64,000 nt of DNA from Achromobacter sp. RTa (GCF_000757485.1 NZ_JPYO01000042.1:1-64000); one strand, 5' to 3'. Shown: positions 45,434-54,770, counted from the stretch's first letter. The notes: generated by a model not told the origin, from the sequence alone. Numbers and translations are program-made.

Positions 45434-46993
45434 TCAAATCACCGCTTCGATCAGGAAAGGCCCGCGGCGCTTCAGCCCTTCCTGCAAGGCGCGCGCGAAT
45501 CCTTCCACCGTGTCCACGCTGACGGCTTCCACGCCCATGCCGCGCGCAAGATGCGTCCAGTCCAGATGGGGCTCCTGCAGGTCCAGCATGCGGCGGGCGT
45601 TGCGGCCCGGCTCTTTCACGCCCACGTTCTTCATTTCGCCGTGCAGCGTGGCGTACGAACGGTTGGCCAGGATCACCGTGAGGCAGTCCAGGCTCTCGCG
45701 CGCCTGCGTCCACAGCGCCTGCAGGGTGTACATGCCGCTGCCGTCGGCCTGCAGCGTGACGACCTTGCGGTCCGGGCAAGCCACCGCGGCGCCGGTCGCC
45801 AGCGGCAGGCCGATGCCGATGGCGCCGCCCGTCAGCATCAGCCAATCGTGCGGCGCGCTGCTGACGCTGTAGATGGGGAATTCACGGCCCTGCGTGATGG
45901 ACTCGTCGCACACGATGGCCTGCTCGGGCAGCATGTGCGCGACCAGGATGTTCACGGCCGCGCCGGTCAGCTTTCCGGATTGGGGCACCTCGTAGCTGGC
46001 AGCCGGCGCCGCCAGGCGCGGCGCGTCCGCCGCGATGCCCAGTTCGTCGGCCAGCCATTCCAGCGCGTGCGCGAGGTCCTGGTCGGCGGTGGCCAGAACG
46101 ACCTGGTTGCAGTCAGCGGGGGCCAACAGGCTGGGCTTGCCCGGATAGGCGAAGAAGCCGACTGGCGACTTCGCGCCCACCAGCACCAGATGCCGGACGT
46201 CCTTCAGCTTGGCCACGGCCAGGTCGATCGGATAGGGCAGACGGTCGACCGGCGTGCGGGAGCCGCCGCGCTCGACGCGGCGGTTAGAAGTTTCGGACAC
46301 CAGGCGCGCACCAGTGGCGCGCGCGATGCGGCCTGCGGCATTGAGCGCGCGCTCGCGCAGCGCGGCGCCGCCCAGCATCAGCGTCACGACTTCGCCGGAA
46401 CGGATCGCGGCCGCCGCGGCTCGCACCGCTTCCGCGGTGGTCTGGATCAACGGCGCGGTCAGGGCCAGCACCGGCTGGGCCGCGCTATCGGGCAGCTCGG
46501 TCCAGGCGGTATCGGCCGGCAGGATCAGCGTGGCGACATTGCCCGGCGATTGCCGCGCCACGCCGACGGCCTCGGCCGCGTCGGCGGACAGCGCGGCGGC
46601 CGTCATCGTGCGCTTGACCCAGTGCGACATCGGGCGCGCCACGCCTTCGACATCGCTGGTCAGCGGCGCGTCGTACTGGACGTGATAGGTGGCGTGGTCG
46701 CCCACGATGTTCACCATAGGCGTGCGCGCGCGCTTGGCGTTGTGCAGGTTGGCCAGGCCGTTGCCCAGCCCCGGCCCCAGGTGCAGCAACGTGGCGGCCG
46801 GCTTGTCTGCCATGCGCGCGTAGCCGTCGGCGGCGCCCGTCACCACGCCTTCGAACAGGCCCAGCACGCAACGCATTTTGGGCTTGCGATCCAGGGCCGC
46901 CACAAAGTGCATTTCCGAGGTGCCGGGATTCGCAAAGCAAACGTCCACATCGTTGGCAAGCAAGGTGTCGCAAAGGCTGTCTGCGCCGTTCAT
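45434..46993 (-). CDS. ThDP enzyme, acetolactate-synthase large-subunit-like/benzoylformate decarboxylase-like
   Basis: 519 aa. The activating Glu is in LGLFEGVVTGAADGYARM near residue 48. The ThDP motif is ADGSGMYTLQALWTQARE and LANRSYATL: the usual first Gly of GDG is Ala, and the ALWT segment is shared with benzoylformate decarboxylase. No small subunit is nearby. Annotated relatives are called acetolactate synthase large subunit, but a 2-oxoacid decarboxylase role is as likely. It is followed by a 198-bp gap on the upstream side and converges on a LysR gene (13-bp gap). Confidence 0.83.
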   Translation of the reverse strand: MNGADSLCDTLLANDVDVCFANPGTSEMHFVAALDRKPKMRCVLGLFEGVVTGAADGYARMADKPAATLLHLGPGLGNGLANLHNAKRARTPMVNIVGDHATYHVQYDAPLTSDVEGVARPMSHWVKRTMTAAALSADAAEAVGVARQSPGNVATLILPADTAWTELPDSAAQPVLALTAPLIQTTAEAVRAAAAAIRSGEVVTLMLGGAALRERALNAAGRIARATGARLVSETSNRRVERGGSRTPVDRLPYPIDLAVAKLKDVRHLVLVGAKSPVGFFAYPGKPSLLAPADCNQVVLATADQDLAHALEWLADELGIAADAPRLAAPAASYEVPQSGKLTGAAVNILVAHMLPEQAIVCDESITQGREFPIYSVSSAPHDWLMLTGGAIGIGLPLATGAAVACPDRKVVTLQADGSGMYTLQALWTQARESLDCLTVILANRSYATLHGEMKNVGVKEPGRNARRMLDLQEPHLDWTHLARGMGVEAVSVDTVEGFARALQEGLKRRGPFLIEAVI

Positions 46994-47121
46994 CGTGTTT
47001 CCCTATTCGTTATCAATGGCTTGCGGGCGCGCCGTCGCGGCCGCGTGATGGACATCATAGGTAGCCCGGACGGGGCGGGATGGAACCATTTCAGCCCGCC
47101 CGCATGGAACCATTCCCGCCA

Positions 47122-47153
47122 CATTCCGCCAGCCGGAACAAACCGGCGGAATG
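47122..47153 (-). terminator. Bulged stem-loop after the amino-acid ABC operon
   Basis: CATTCCG, 4-nt bulge, CCGG, loop AACAAA, CCGGCGGAATG. It lies about 40 bp downstream of the ABC ATPase stop. There is no T-run, so intrinsic termination is uncertain. Just downstream (about 47080-47120) ATGGAACCATT occurs twice. Confidence 0.35.
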
Positions 47154-47191
47154 CCCGCGCGAAAGCCGCCCGCAGGGGACGGCCGCCGCCC

Positions 47192-47944
47192 TCAAGCCAG
47201 TATCTGGCCCAGGAACGCCTGCGCCCGCTCGGAACGCGGCGCGCGGAAGAAATTGTCCGGCGTATCCGCCTCCACGATCGCGCCCTGGTCCATGAACACG
47301 ACTCGGTCGCCCACTTCGCGCGCGAAACCCATTTCGTGCGTCACGCACACCATGGTCATGCCGTCCCGCGCCAAGGCGACCATGGTGTCCAGCACTTCCT
47401 TGACCATCTCCGGATCCAGCGCGGAAGTCGGTTCGTCGAACAGCATGATCTTGGGCTGCATGCAGAGGGCGCGCGCGATCGCCACGCGCTGCTTCTGGCC
47501 GCCCGACAACTGGCCCGGGTACTTGGCCGCGTGCTGCGGGATCTTGACGCGTTCCAGATAGTCCATCGCGCAGGATTCGGCCTGCGCCTGCGGCACGCCC
47601 TTGACCAGCATCGGCGCCAGCGTGCAGTTCTCGAGCACGGTCAGGTGCGGGAACAGGTTGAAATGCTGGAACACCATTCCGACCTCGGCGCGGATGCGCT
47701 CGATGTTCTTCACGTCTTCGTTCAGCTCGATGCCGTCGACGACGATGCGGCCCTTCTGATGTTCCTCCAGCCGGTTCAGGAGCCGTATGGTGGTGGATTT
47801 TCCGGAGCCGGACGGGCCGCAGAGGATCAGTTTTTCCCCAGGCAGCACATCCAGCTCCAGTTCGTCCAGCACCTGGAAGTCGCCATACCATTTGCATACG
47901 CCCTGCATCGTGATGATAGGGGCGGGAACGTTCAATCCATCCAT
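47192..47944 (-). CDS. Amino-acid ABC importer ATPase
   Basis: 250 aa, GlnQ/HisP type. Walker [21 protein letters not shown], signature [15 protein letters not shown], Walker [17 protein letters not shown], switch [32 protein letters not shown] is the polar amino-acid ATPase Q-loop. It begins 4 bp after the permease stop and is the last gene of its operon. Confidence 0.94.
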   Translation of the reverse strand: MDGLNVPAPIITMQGVCKWYGDFQVLDELELDVLPGEKLILCGPSGSGKSTTIRLLNRLEEHQKGRIVVDGIELNEDVKNIERIRAEVGMVFQHFNLFPHLTVLENCTLAPMLVKGVPQAQAESCAMDYLERVKIPQHAAKYPGQLSGGQKQRVAIARALCMQPKIMLFDEPTSALDPEMVKEVLDTMVALARDGMTMVCVTHEMGFAREVGDRVVFMDQGAIVEADTPDNFFRAPRSERAQAFLGQILA

Positions 47945-47948
47945 CGCG

Positions 47949-48641
47949 TCAGGCCTTCGAAATGTCGTGGTTTTCGCCGGCGCCGCTCCAGTAGCCCGGC
48001 ACGGTCAGGCGCTTTTCGGAACGGCGGAACAGATACGACAGGACGCTGCACATCGCGAAGTAGATGACGCCCACCATCGTGTAGACCGTCAGCGCCTGGA
48101 ACGTGGCGCCGGCCAGCATTTCGCCCGCCCGCATCAGTTCATAGACGCTGATGACGGCGACCAGCGAGGTTTCCTTGATCAGCACCAGCGCATAGTTGCC
48201 CAGGGCCGGGAACACCGTGCGCAGCGCCTGCGGCAGGACGATGCGGCGCAAACGCTGCACCTTGCGCAGCCCCAGCGCGCGGGCCGCTTCGTACTGGCCG
48301 GTGTCCACCGACTGGATGCCGCTTCTGAAGAGTTCCGCCAGATAGGCGCCGAAATTGAGGGTCAGGCCCAGCACGCCGGCGACGAAGCCGTTGATCACCA
48401 CGCCCATTTCCGGCAGGCCGTAGTAGATGTAGAACAGCTGCAACAGCAGCGGCGTGCCCCGTATCACGTCGATGTAGAACCGCGCGACCCGGCTCAGCAC
48501 CGGAGAGGGCGAAAGACGGCAAAGACAGACGACCAGGCCCAGCGCCACCGCCAGGAAAGCCGAAGTGAAAAACAGCGCCAGGGTCCAGACCGTGCCCTCG
48601 GCCAGGGGAGTCAGGTACATGCGCAGGGTAGCGAGATCCAA
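47949..48641 (-). CDS. Amino-acid ABC importer permease
   Basis: 230 aa HisM/GlnP-type permease with five helices. [20 protein letters not shown] and [20 protein letters not shown] (EAA loop) are the family marks, followed by [21 protein letters not shown] single permease gene is present, so a homodimer is expected. Between receptor and ATPase genes. Confidence 0.94.
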   Translation of the reverse strand: MDLATLRMYLTPLAEGTVWTLALFFTSAFLAVALGLVVCLCRLSPSPVLSRVARFYIDVIRGTPLLLQLFYIYYGLPEMGVVINGFVAGVLGLTLNFGAYLAELFRSGIQSVDTGQYEAARALGLRKVQRLRRIVLPQALRTVFPALGNYALVLIKETSLVAVISVYELMRAGEMLAGATFQALTVYTMVGVIYFAMCSVLSYLFRRSEKRLTVPGYWSGAGENHDISKA

Positions 48642-48671
48642 GACGTGCTCCTTGTCCGTGCGGTTGCGGGC

Positions 48672-49460
48672 TTACTTGCTGATCAGGTCCGACACGCCCC
48701 ACTTCTGTCCGATCGCGGCCAGTTCGCCGTTCTTCTTCATCTCGGCCAGCGCCGAGTTCACGGCTTCCAGCAGCGCCGCATTGCCCTTCTGCACGGCCAT
48801 GCCCACCTGCCATTTGCGCTGGGGCTGATAGCCCGTGTCGAGCTTCACGCCAGGAATGTTCTTGGTCTTGATCTGATAGATGATGCTGGGCGGATCCACG
48901 ATGCCCAGGTCGATGCGGCCGGCGCGCACGTCGGCCAGCAGCGTGGAGTAATCCTGGTAGGTGGAGACCTTGGTGCCGGGCATGTCCTTGATCATGTTGA
49001 ACTGCACCGAATCCACCAGTACGCCGACGCGCCTGCCCTTCATGTCCTCGAACTTGCCGTACTTCCTGTCGGCCTTGTCGCTGACCACGACGCCCTCGCC
49101 CCATTCATAGACCGGCGCGGAAAAGTCGATGGCCTTGGCGCGCTCCTCCGTAATGAAAAGCGGCGCGGACATGACATCGGCGCGGCCGGAGGTCAGTGTG
49201 GGGATCAGTCCGGAGAACGGCACATCGGAGAGTTCGTCCGCAACCTTCAGGTGCTTGGCCACGGCCGCCGACACGTCCACCATGATGCCTTCGAGCTGGT
49301 TGGACTTCGGGTTCTTGAAGCCATGCGGCGGCGCCGATGCGGTCGTAACGACATTGAGGGTCTTGTCCGCGCGGACTTCGTCCAGCGTGCGCGCCTGCGC
49401 GCCGGACTGGATGAGCAGGCCGGCAGCCGCCAGGCCCAGCAGGATGGATTTGAGCTTCAT
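48672..49460 (-). CDS. Amino-acid ABC importer substrate-binding protein
   Basis: 262 aa. Signal peptide at 1-23 (ending SGAQA). Family 3 receptor: LDEVRADKTLNVVTTASAPP, GIMVDVSAAVAKHL, FSGLIPTLTSGRADVM and NSALAEMKKNGELAAIGQKW. ATG at 49460 has AGGGG 7 nt upstream. It follows the arginase-fold enzyme with a 44-bp gap on the same strand, so the ligand may be the substrate of that enzyme. An open frame extending upstream overlaps the neighbouring gene and is rejected. Confidence 0.92.
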   Translation of the reverse strand: MKLKSILLGLAAAGLLIQSGAQARTLDEVRADKTLNVVTTASAPPHGFKNPKSNQLEGIMVDVSAAVAKHLKVADELSDVPFSGLIPTLTSGRADVMSAPLFITEERAKAIDFSAPVYEWGEGVVVSDKADRKYGKFEDMKGRRVGVLVDSVQFNMIKDMPGTKVSTYQDYSTLLADVRAGRIDLGIVDPPSIIYQIKTKNIPGVKLDTGYQPQRKWQVGMAVQKGNAALLEAVNSALAEMKKNGELAAIGQKWGVSDLISK

Positions 49461-49504
49461 CGTTTTTCCCCTTGGATGAAATTGGATGGCAAGGCCTTGC
49501 CGGC

Positions 49505-50512
49505 TCAGGCCGGACGCCCCTGCGGGTACTGCTGCACTGCTGCCGCCGCCAACGCGCAGAATTCCTGCATGACGGTGGCCGCCAGGAAGGCCGTGGCGCC
49601 CTGCACGTCCTGTGGAGGCGATACGGTGTTGACGTCGAACGCCACGAAGTTCAGGCCCGCGAGCTGGCGCAGCAGCGCCAGCCCTTCCTTGGGCGACAGC
49701 CCTCCCCACTCCGGCGTGCAGACGCCCGGCGCGCAGGAGGGATCGAAAATATCCATGTCGAAACACAGGTAGACCGGCCGCTGGCCGATGCGCCGCTTGA
49801 TGTCGGCAAGCGCGGCCTGCTGGTCCCGGTCGAAATCCTCGTAGGGCAGGATCGTGTAGCCGACCTCGCGGCCGAACTCCAGCACGCCCGGCATGAACGA
49901 ACTGCCCCGCGTGCCCACGTGGAAACTGGAGGCCACGTCCAGCAGGCCCTCTTCCGCCGCCCGCGTGAACGTGGTGGCGGTGTTGTAGCCGGGGATGGGA
50001 TAGGTGTCGGTGTGCGAATCGAAATGCAGCACCACGAGATCCGGATGGCGCCGTCCCACCGCGCGCAGTTGCGGCAACGTCACCGCGCCGTCGCCGCCCA
50101 TCGAAATGGGAATCGCGCCCCGGTCGAGGATGGCGCCGATGCCGGCCTCGATCAGCGGATAGGAGGCGTCGGGGTCGCCCGGATGGCAGGCCACGTTGCC
50201 CACGTCGATGGCGCGCAGGAATTCGGGCGGATTGTCGATGCCGTTGCGTCGAAAGATGTCGACGGGGCGCAATAGCCTCGATTGCTCGCGGATGGCGTCG
50301 GGCCCCTGGCGCGACCCCACGCGGAACGGATGCGTGCCGCAATCGAAGGGGATGCCCACCACGCAGGCTCGCGCCTCGCCCGTTCCGGCGGCGCGGGCGG
50401 ACGGCAGGCCCATGAATCCCGAGACGGGATGGAAACAGACTTCGGCTGACTGCTGCACAACGCGGCTCCCGTGCGGCGTCCGGGCGGTGAAGACCGGACT
50501 ATTTAGATTCAA
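49505..50512 (-). CDS. Arginase/agmatinase-fold enzyme with altered active site
   Basis: 335 aa ureohydrolase-family protein, aligned by eye with E. coli agmatinase. Retained: DSHTD at 165-169 (usual DAHTD), FDMDIFDP at 251-258, and the surrounding core. Changed: the first metal motif GGDH is GGDG (G142 replaces the Mn-binding His), and DVVEV is DVNTV (T296 replaces the Glu that holds the guanidinium group). A manganese centre with fewer ligands and no guanidinium clamp suggests a substrate other than agmatine or arginine. First gene of an operon with an amino-acid importer and probably controlled by the adjacent IclR protein. Usual annotation is agmatinase; I would keep the function open. 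Confidence 0.85.
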   Translation of the reverse strand: MNLNSPVFTARTPHGSRVVQQSAEVCFHPVSGFMGLPSARAAGTGEARACVVGIPFDCGTHPFRVGSRQGPDAIREQSRLLRPVDIFRRNGIDNPPEFLRAIDVGNVACHPGDPDASYPLIEAGIGAILDRGAIPISMGGDGAVTLPQLRAVGRRHPDLVVLHFDSHTDTYPIPGYNTATTFTRAAEEGLLDVASSFHVGTRGSSFMPGVLEFGREVGYTILPYEDFDRDQQAALADIKRRIGQRPVYLCFDMDIFDPSCAPGVCTPEWGGLSPKEGLALLRQLAGLNFVAFDVNTVSPPQDVQGATAFLAATVMQEFCALAAAAVQQYPQGRPA

Positions 50513-50575
50513 CTGAATCGCTATGCGATACGATTATGTCGAAATAAGAGTATCAAGTCCGAACGGGAGCCGCCA

Positions 50576-50595
50576 ATTAGGGAGTTTCCCCTAAT
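50576..50595. promoter_or_regulatory. Inverted repeat upstream of the arginase-fold operon
   Basis: ATTAGGG, 6 nt, CCCTAAT, a perfect 7-bp dyad in the 116-bp AT-rich gap between the IclR gene and the operon it may control. Downstream toward the operon, on the minus strand, TTGATA (5 of 6 to consensus) could be a -35. Candidate operator for the IclR regulator. Confidence 0.45.
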
Positions 50596-50628
50596 GGTCG
50601 GAAAATTAGTTGACTGAAAATATCGGGA

Positions 50629-51492
50629 TTAGAGTCCGTCGGCTTCCAGCGGCGCGCCGCGCGAGGCGCCTCCCGGAGGCTCCATTTCGTAGAACGGACG
50701 CGTGCGGCCCAGGGTGCGCGATGCGCTGATGGCGTGTGCGGTTTCCATGACCTGCGGACCGAATACGGCTTGCGCCTGTTCGAACGACCAGCGGCTGGAC
50801 GGCACCGAAACGTTCACCGCTCCCACCGGCGTGCCCCCGGCGTCCAGCACGGCGGCGCTGACCGTAATGTCGCCCGGATAAAACTCGCCGTTGGAGCGCG
50901 CATAGCCGTGGCGTCGCGCGAATTCCAGTTCGGCCAGCAACGCATCCATGTCCGTGATCGTGCCCACCGTGTATGCCTTGCGATCGCAGCGTTCCAGCAG
51001 CCCGCGCGCCACGGGCTCGTCCAGCCTGGCCAGCACCGCGCGGCCCGCCGCCGTGCAATACAAGGGCAGCCGCATGCCGACCGGCATGTTCACGAACATT
51101 TCCTTGTGAGTCGCGAAACGCGCCACGTACACCATGTCCAGCCCATCGGGCTCGGCCAGGCTGCAGGTCTCCTGGCTATTGCGGTTCAGCATGTGCAGAA
51201 AGGGATTGCCTCCCAGCACCAGCGGGCTGGTCTGCACATACTTCATGCCCAGCTCCAGGGACCACGGCGCCAGCGAGAACTTCTTGCTGACCGGATCCTT
51301 GCGCAAATAGCCCAGCGTCCAGAGCGTATGGGCGAACCGCTGGACCGAACTCTTGCTCAGGCCGGTCGCGTCGGCCAGCTCTGGCAAGGTCATGGCCGGC
51401 TGCCCCTCGCTGAACGCGCGCAGGACGGAAACGCCGCGTGCAAGTGCGGTGATGAACAGGGGGGAGTCCTCGGCGTTTCGGGTCGGTATCAT
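50629..51492 (-). CDS. IclR-family regulator
   Basis: 287 aa from ATG at 51492. Winged HTH at about 10-75 (ALARGVSVLRAFSEGQ, TLPELADATGLSKSSVQRFA) and a C-terminal GAF-like effector domain (VNMPVGMRLPLYCTAAGRAVLA). The subtype resembles PcaR/PobR regulators. Immediately upstream of the arginase-fold and amino-acid importer operon on the same strand. A 13-bp perfect dyad lies 35 bp before its start, compatible with autoregulation. Confidence 0.9.
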   Translation of the reverse strand: MIPTRNAEDSPLFITALARGVSVLRAFSEGQPAMTLPELADATGLSKSSVQRFAHTLWTLGYLRKDPVSKKFSLAPWSLELGMKYVQTSPLVLGGNPFLHMLNRNSQETCSLAEPDGLDMVYVARFATHKEMFVNMPVGMRLPLYCTAAGRAVLARLDEPVARGLLERCDRKAYTVGTITDMDALLAELEFARRHGYARSNGEFYPGDITVSAAVLDAGGTPVGAVNVSVPSSRWSFEQAQAVFGPQVMETAHAISASRTLGRTRPFYEMEPPGGASRGAPLEADGL

Positions 51493-51526
51493 GGCGCAGC
51501 GCGTCCGGTGGGAAAGCGCATAGCGT

Positions 51527-51539
51527 ACCGTATTACGGT
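51527..51539. promoter_or_regulatory. Dyad upstream of the IclR gene
   Basis: ACCGTA-T-TACGGT, a perfect 6-1-6 palindrome 35 bp before the IclR start. The half-site ACCGTA occurs again at 51569. A second dyad, GTGC-ATATC-GCAC, lies between them (51542-51554). Probable autoregulatory site. Confidence 0.45.
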
Positions 51540-51609
51540 GTGTGCATATCGCACTGCGAATCATGGGCACCGTAAAACGCGGCAGCGTCCGCTTGCCCGG
51601 GTTCCATGC

Positions 51610-51637
51610 AAAAAAAAGCCCAGGCGCATGCCTGGGC
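51610..51637 (-). terminator. Rho-independent terminator after the general amino-acid receptor
   Basis: GCCCAGGC, 4-nt loop, GCCTGGGC, followed on the minus strand by eight T. It lies 24 bp beyond the receptor stop and separates it from the IclR gene. Confidence 0.92.
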
Positions 51638-51660
51638 CGCGCGTCACGCCAGCAGGCGCG

Positions 51661-52683
51661 TCAACGGATCGGCCACGGATACATGGCGCCGCCCTTGCTC
51701 CACAGCGCGTTCGTGCCGCGTTGCAGGCCCAGCTTGCTGTCCTTGCCGACGTTGCGCTCGAAGACTTCACCGTAGTTGCCCACGGCCTTGATCGCGTTAT
51801 AGGCCCACTTTTCATCCAGGCCCATGTTCTTGCCGGCGCCCGGCGTCACGCCCAGAATGCGCGAAACGTTCGGGTTTTTGCTCTTGAGCATCTCGTCGAC
51901 GTTCTTTTGCGTGATGCCGTATTCTTCGGCCTCCATCAGCGCGAACAACGTCCAGCGCACGATGCCCAGCCAGTTTTCGTCGCCCTGCCGGACCATCGGT
52001 CCGAGCGGCTCCTTGGAGAAGCGTTCGGGCAGGATTTCGTAGTCGTCAGGATTGGCGACCTGCGTGGCGCGCACGGCGGCGAGCTGGGAAGAGTCGTCGG
52101 TGAATGCATCGCAGCGCCCGGATTCGAAGGCCCGCACGACCTCCGTCACCTTGTCGATCACGACCGGCTTGAACTCGATGTTGTTCGCGCGGAACCAGTC
52201 CGCCAGATTGAGTTCGGTGGTGGTGCCCGGCTGGACGCAGACCGTGGCGCCGTTGAGCTCCTTCGCGCTCTTTACGCCCAGCTTCTTGCTCACCAGGATG
52301 CCTTGGCCGTCATAGAAGCTGGCGGCGACGGCCGACAGGCCCAGCGAGGTGTCGCGCGTCTGCGTCAGCGTGACGGTGCGCAGCAGCACGTCCACTTCGC
52401 CCGATTGCAGCGCGGTGAAGCGCTGCTGGGTGGACAGGGCAGTCCCCTTGAATTTGCTCGGATCACCGAACACGGCCGCGGCGACCGCGCGGCAGATGTC
52501 CACGTCCATGCCTTCCCATTCGCCCTTGCTGTTCGTCGCCGAGAAGCCCGAGACCCCGTCGGTCAGGCCGCATTGGACGAATCCCTTTTTCTTCACCGCA
52601 TCCAGGGTGGGACCCGCCACCGCCGCCTGGGATGCGCAAGCCAGGGCAAGGGCGCTGGCTGCAAACAAGATGGACCGCTTCAT
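51661..52683 (-). CDS. General L-amino-acid receptor, AapJ/BztA-like
   Basis: 340 aa periplasmic receptor. Signal peptide at 1-23 (CASQAAVAG). Characteristic segments: LDAVKKKGFVQCGLTDGVSG, GMDVDICRAVAAAVFGDPSK, LLRTVTLTQTRDTSLGL and VGNYGEVFERNVG. ATG at 52683 has AGGAG upstream; a longer open frame to 53172 has no ribosome site. AapQ, AapM and AapP genes are not in the window and a terminator follows directly, so it is a lone receptor that may use a distant transporter. Confidence 0.91.
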   Translation of the reverse strand: MKRSILFAASALALACASQAAVAGPTLDAVKKKGFVQCGLTDGVSGFSATNSKGEWEGMDVDICRAVAAAVFGDPSKFKGTALSTQQRFTALQSGEVDVLLRTVTLTQTRDTSLGLSAVAASFYDGQGILVSKKLGVKSAKELNGATVCVQPGTTTELNLADWFRANNIEFKPVVIDKVTEVVRAFESGRCDAFTDDSSQLAAVRATQVANPDDYEILPERFSKEPLGPMVRQGDENWLGIVRWTLFALMEAEEYGITQKNVDEMLKSKNPNVSRILGVTPGAGKNMGLDEKWAYNAIKAVGNYGEVFERNVGKDSKLGLQRGTNALWSKGGAMYPWPIR

Positions 52684-53035
52684 TATTGTCTCTCCTGAGA
52701 TGGATGCCGCGCCGGCTTGTAAGCCGGCCGCGGTTGAAACCAGGCCCAGCTTTACAGGGCCGGCCGCCAGATTAAGCCATGTCCACGGCGTGAACAACGC
52801 GACGCGGCCTAGTGGAAACCCGAGGGAAATGCCGGCTTGCGGGCGGGTTTTCCAACTGTCCGGTGATCGAACTTTATTGCCCGGCCGAGCGGCTCGCGCG
52901 TCTTGGCCTGCGTGCCATACTTTTTTTGCGCTTTGGCGGTTAGCCGTCACTGCCGCCACCGCTAAAAACAGGGCGCGCCAGCCTGGACCCGGACGCGCAT
53001 CCATAGTCGGCCGATTCATGGAGGAGACAGATTCC
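52684..53035. other. Divergent intergenic region
   Basis: 352 bp between the AapJ-like and Bug-receptor genes without an ORF I accept. It must hold both promoters. On the minus strand TTGTTC, 17 nt, TAATCT (about 52774-52802) is a weak candidate. The inverted repeat GGCCGGCC near 52762 and an AT-rich pocket at 52915-52930 are the only other visible features. Confidence 0.4.
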
Positions 53036-54034
53036 ATGGCATATGCAAGCAAACCGCGGCTTCGCCGCCGCACCCTGAAGACCCTGTTGTGCGTTGTCCT
53101 GACCGCCTCGGGACTGGCCGCCGGCTCCGCCCACGCGGCGGACGACTGGCCGAGCAAACCCATCAAGATCATCGTGCCCTACACGCCCGGCGGATCGACC
53201 GACATCGTCACCCGCATCGTGATGGAGAAACTGGGCCCGCGCCTGAAACAGACCATCGTCGTGGAGAACCGGCCCGGCGCCAACAGCAGCGTGGGTTCGG
53301 CCATGGCCGCCAAGGCGGAACCCGACGGCTACACCTTCCTCTCCATGCTGCCGGCCTACATCATCAACTTCCACCTGTACAAGCTGACCTACAGCCCGGC
53401 CGACCTGACGCCGGTGGTGCAGATGGCCGACCTGCCGCTGTTCCTGTTCGTTGCCGATGACCTGCCTGTGAAAACCGTGGCGGACCTGGTCGCCTATGCC
53501 CGCAAGAATCCGGACAAACTGACCTACGCCTCCAGCGGCAACGGATCCAGCGCGCACCTGACCGGCGCCGACTTCGCCCTGCAAAGCAAGATCACGATGA
53601 CGCACGTGGCCTACAAGGGCAGCGCCCCCATCCTGACCGACCTGCTGGGCGGGCGCGTATCCATGGTGTTCGACCCCATCCTGGTGCCGATGCAATACGT
53701 GAAGCAGAACCGCCTGAAGGCGCTGGCGTTCACCGGCAAGGAACGGTGGCCTACCGAGCCCGATATTCCCACCATGGAGGAAGCCGGCCTGCCCGGCTTC
53801 GTCACCGGCTCCTGGGCAGGGCTGATGGCGCCCGCGAACACGCCCAAGCCCATCATCGAACGCATGGCGCGCGAGATCAGCGAGATCGTCAAGGAGCCCG
53901 ACGTCAGGCAGAAATTCCTGGACGCCGGCTTCCTGCCCGCGGGCGGCACCACCGAGCAATTCGCGGCGCTGATGAAAAAGGACTCGGAGCGGTACGCCGA
54001 GATCATCAAACAGGCGCACATCACCGTGAACTGA
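53036..54034 (+). CDS. Bug-family tripartite tricarboxylate receptor (TctC)
   Basis: 332 aa periplasmic receptor. Signal peptide at about 1-34 (LAAGSAHA), mature start ADDWPSKPIKIIVPYTPGGS, the hallmark of Bug proteins, then VVENRPGANSSVGSAMAAKA. GGAGGAG precedes the ATG. Located 45 bp before pcaI, so it could bind a dicarboxylate that enters the beta-ketoadipate pathway. No TctA or TctB genes are nearby, which is usual for this greatly expanded family. Confidence 0.93.
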   Translation: MAYASKPRLRRRTLKTLLCVVLTASGLAAGSAHAADDWPSKPIKIIVPYTPGGSTDIVTRIVMEKLGPRLKQTIVVENRPGANSSVGSAMAAKAEPDGYTFLSMLPAYIINFHLYKLTYSPADLTPVVQMADLPLFLFVADDLPVKTVADLVAYARKNPDKLTYASSGNGSSAHLTGADFALQSKITMTHVAYKGSAPILTDLLGGRVSMVFDPILVPMQYVKQNRLKALAFTGKERWPTEPDIPTMEEAGLPGFVTGSWAGLMAPANTPKPIIERMAREISEIVKEPDVRQKFLDAGFLPAGGTTEQFAALMKKDSERYAEIIKQAHITVN

Positions 54035-54079
54035 ATGCGGCGGGCGCGCCCGCCGCGCCCGTCCCGGACGGGACCCACC

Positions 54080-54760
54080 ATGATCGACAAGTTTTTCGAT
54101 ACCCCCGAGGCGGCCGTCTCGGACATCCACGACGGCGCCACCGTGCTGGTCGGCGGTTTCGGCGGCGCGGGCATGCCCACGGAGCTGATCCACGCCCTGA
54201 TCGAACAGGGCGCGCGCGAGCTCACCGTCGTCAGCAACAACGCGGGCAACCACGAAACCGGCCTGGCCGCGCTGATCAAGGCCGGACGCGTGCGCAAGGT
54301 GATCTGCTCGTTTCCCAAGGCGTCGCACTCCTGGGTGTTCGACGGCCTGTACCGCGAGGGCCGCATCGAACTCGAATGCGTGCCCCAGGGCACGATCGCC
54401 GAACGCCTGCGGGCGGCCGGCGCCGGGCTGGGCGGCTTCTTCACGCCCACCGCCTACGGCACGGAGCTGGCGCAGGGCAAGGAGACCCGCATCATCGACG
54501 GCCGCGGCCATGTCTTCGAGCGGCCCCTGCACGGCGACTTCGCGCTGGTGAAGGCGGATCAGGCAGACCGCTGGGGCAACCTCACCTACAACAAGAGCGC
54601 GCGCAACTTCGGACCCATCATGTGCATGGCGGCCAAGGTCGCGATCGCGCAGGTGCGGGCCAAGGTCGAACTCGGCGCATTGCCGCCCGAGGCCATCGTC
54701 ACGCCCGGCATCTTCGTCAAGCGCGTCACCCAGGTGGCCGACGCCGCCTTCTCCAGCTGA
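54080..54760 (+). CDS. pcaI: 3-oxoadipate CoA-transferase subunit A
   Basis: 226 aa. With PcaJ it moves CoA from succinyl-CoA to 3-oxoadipate. Class I CoA-transferase alpha-subunit motif VLVGGFGGAGMPTELIHAL is present, then SNNAGNHETGLAALI. Start at ATG 54080 (MIDKFF) rather than an upstream in-frame codon. The subunit B gene follows after 10 bp. A succinyl-CoA:acetoacetate transferase is an alternative; the PcaR-like neighbour favours 3-oxoadipate. Confidence 0.9.
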   Translation: MIDKFFDTPEAAVSDIHDGATVLVGGFGGAGMPTELIHALIEQGARELTVVSNNAGNHETGLAALIKAGRVRKVICSFPKASHSWVFDGLYREGRIELECVPQGTIAERLRAAGAGLGGFFTPTAYGTELAQGKETRIIDGRGHVFERPLHGDFALVKADQADRWGNLTYNKSARNFGPIMCMAAKVAIAQVRAKVELGALPPEAIVTPGIFVKRVTQVADAAFSS

Positions 54761-54770
54761 GGAAGCCCAT

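Noticed and set aside
48672-50342. 556-residue fusion of the amino-acid receptor with an upstream segment
   Set aside because: The N-terminal 290 residues are an out-of-frame reading of the arginase-fold gene; the receptor has its own signal peptide and ribosome site at 49460.
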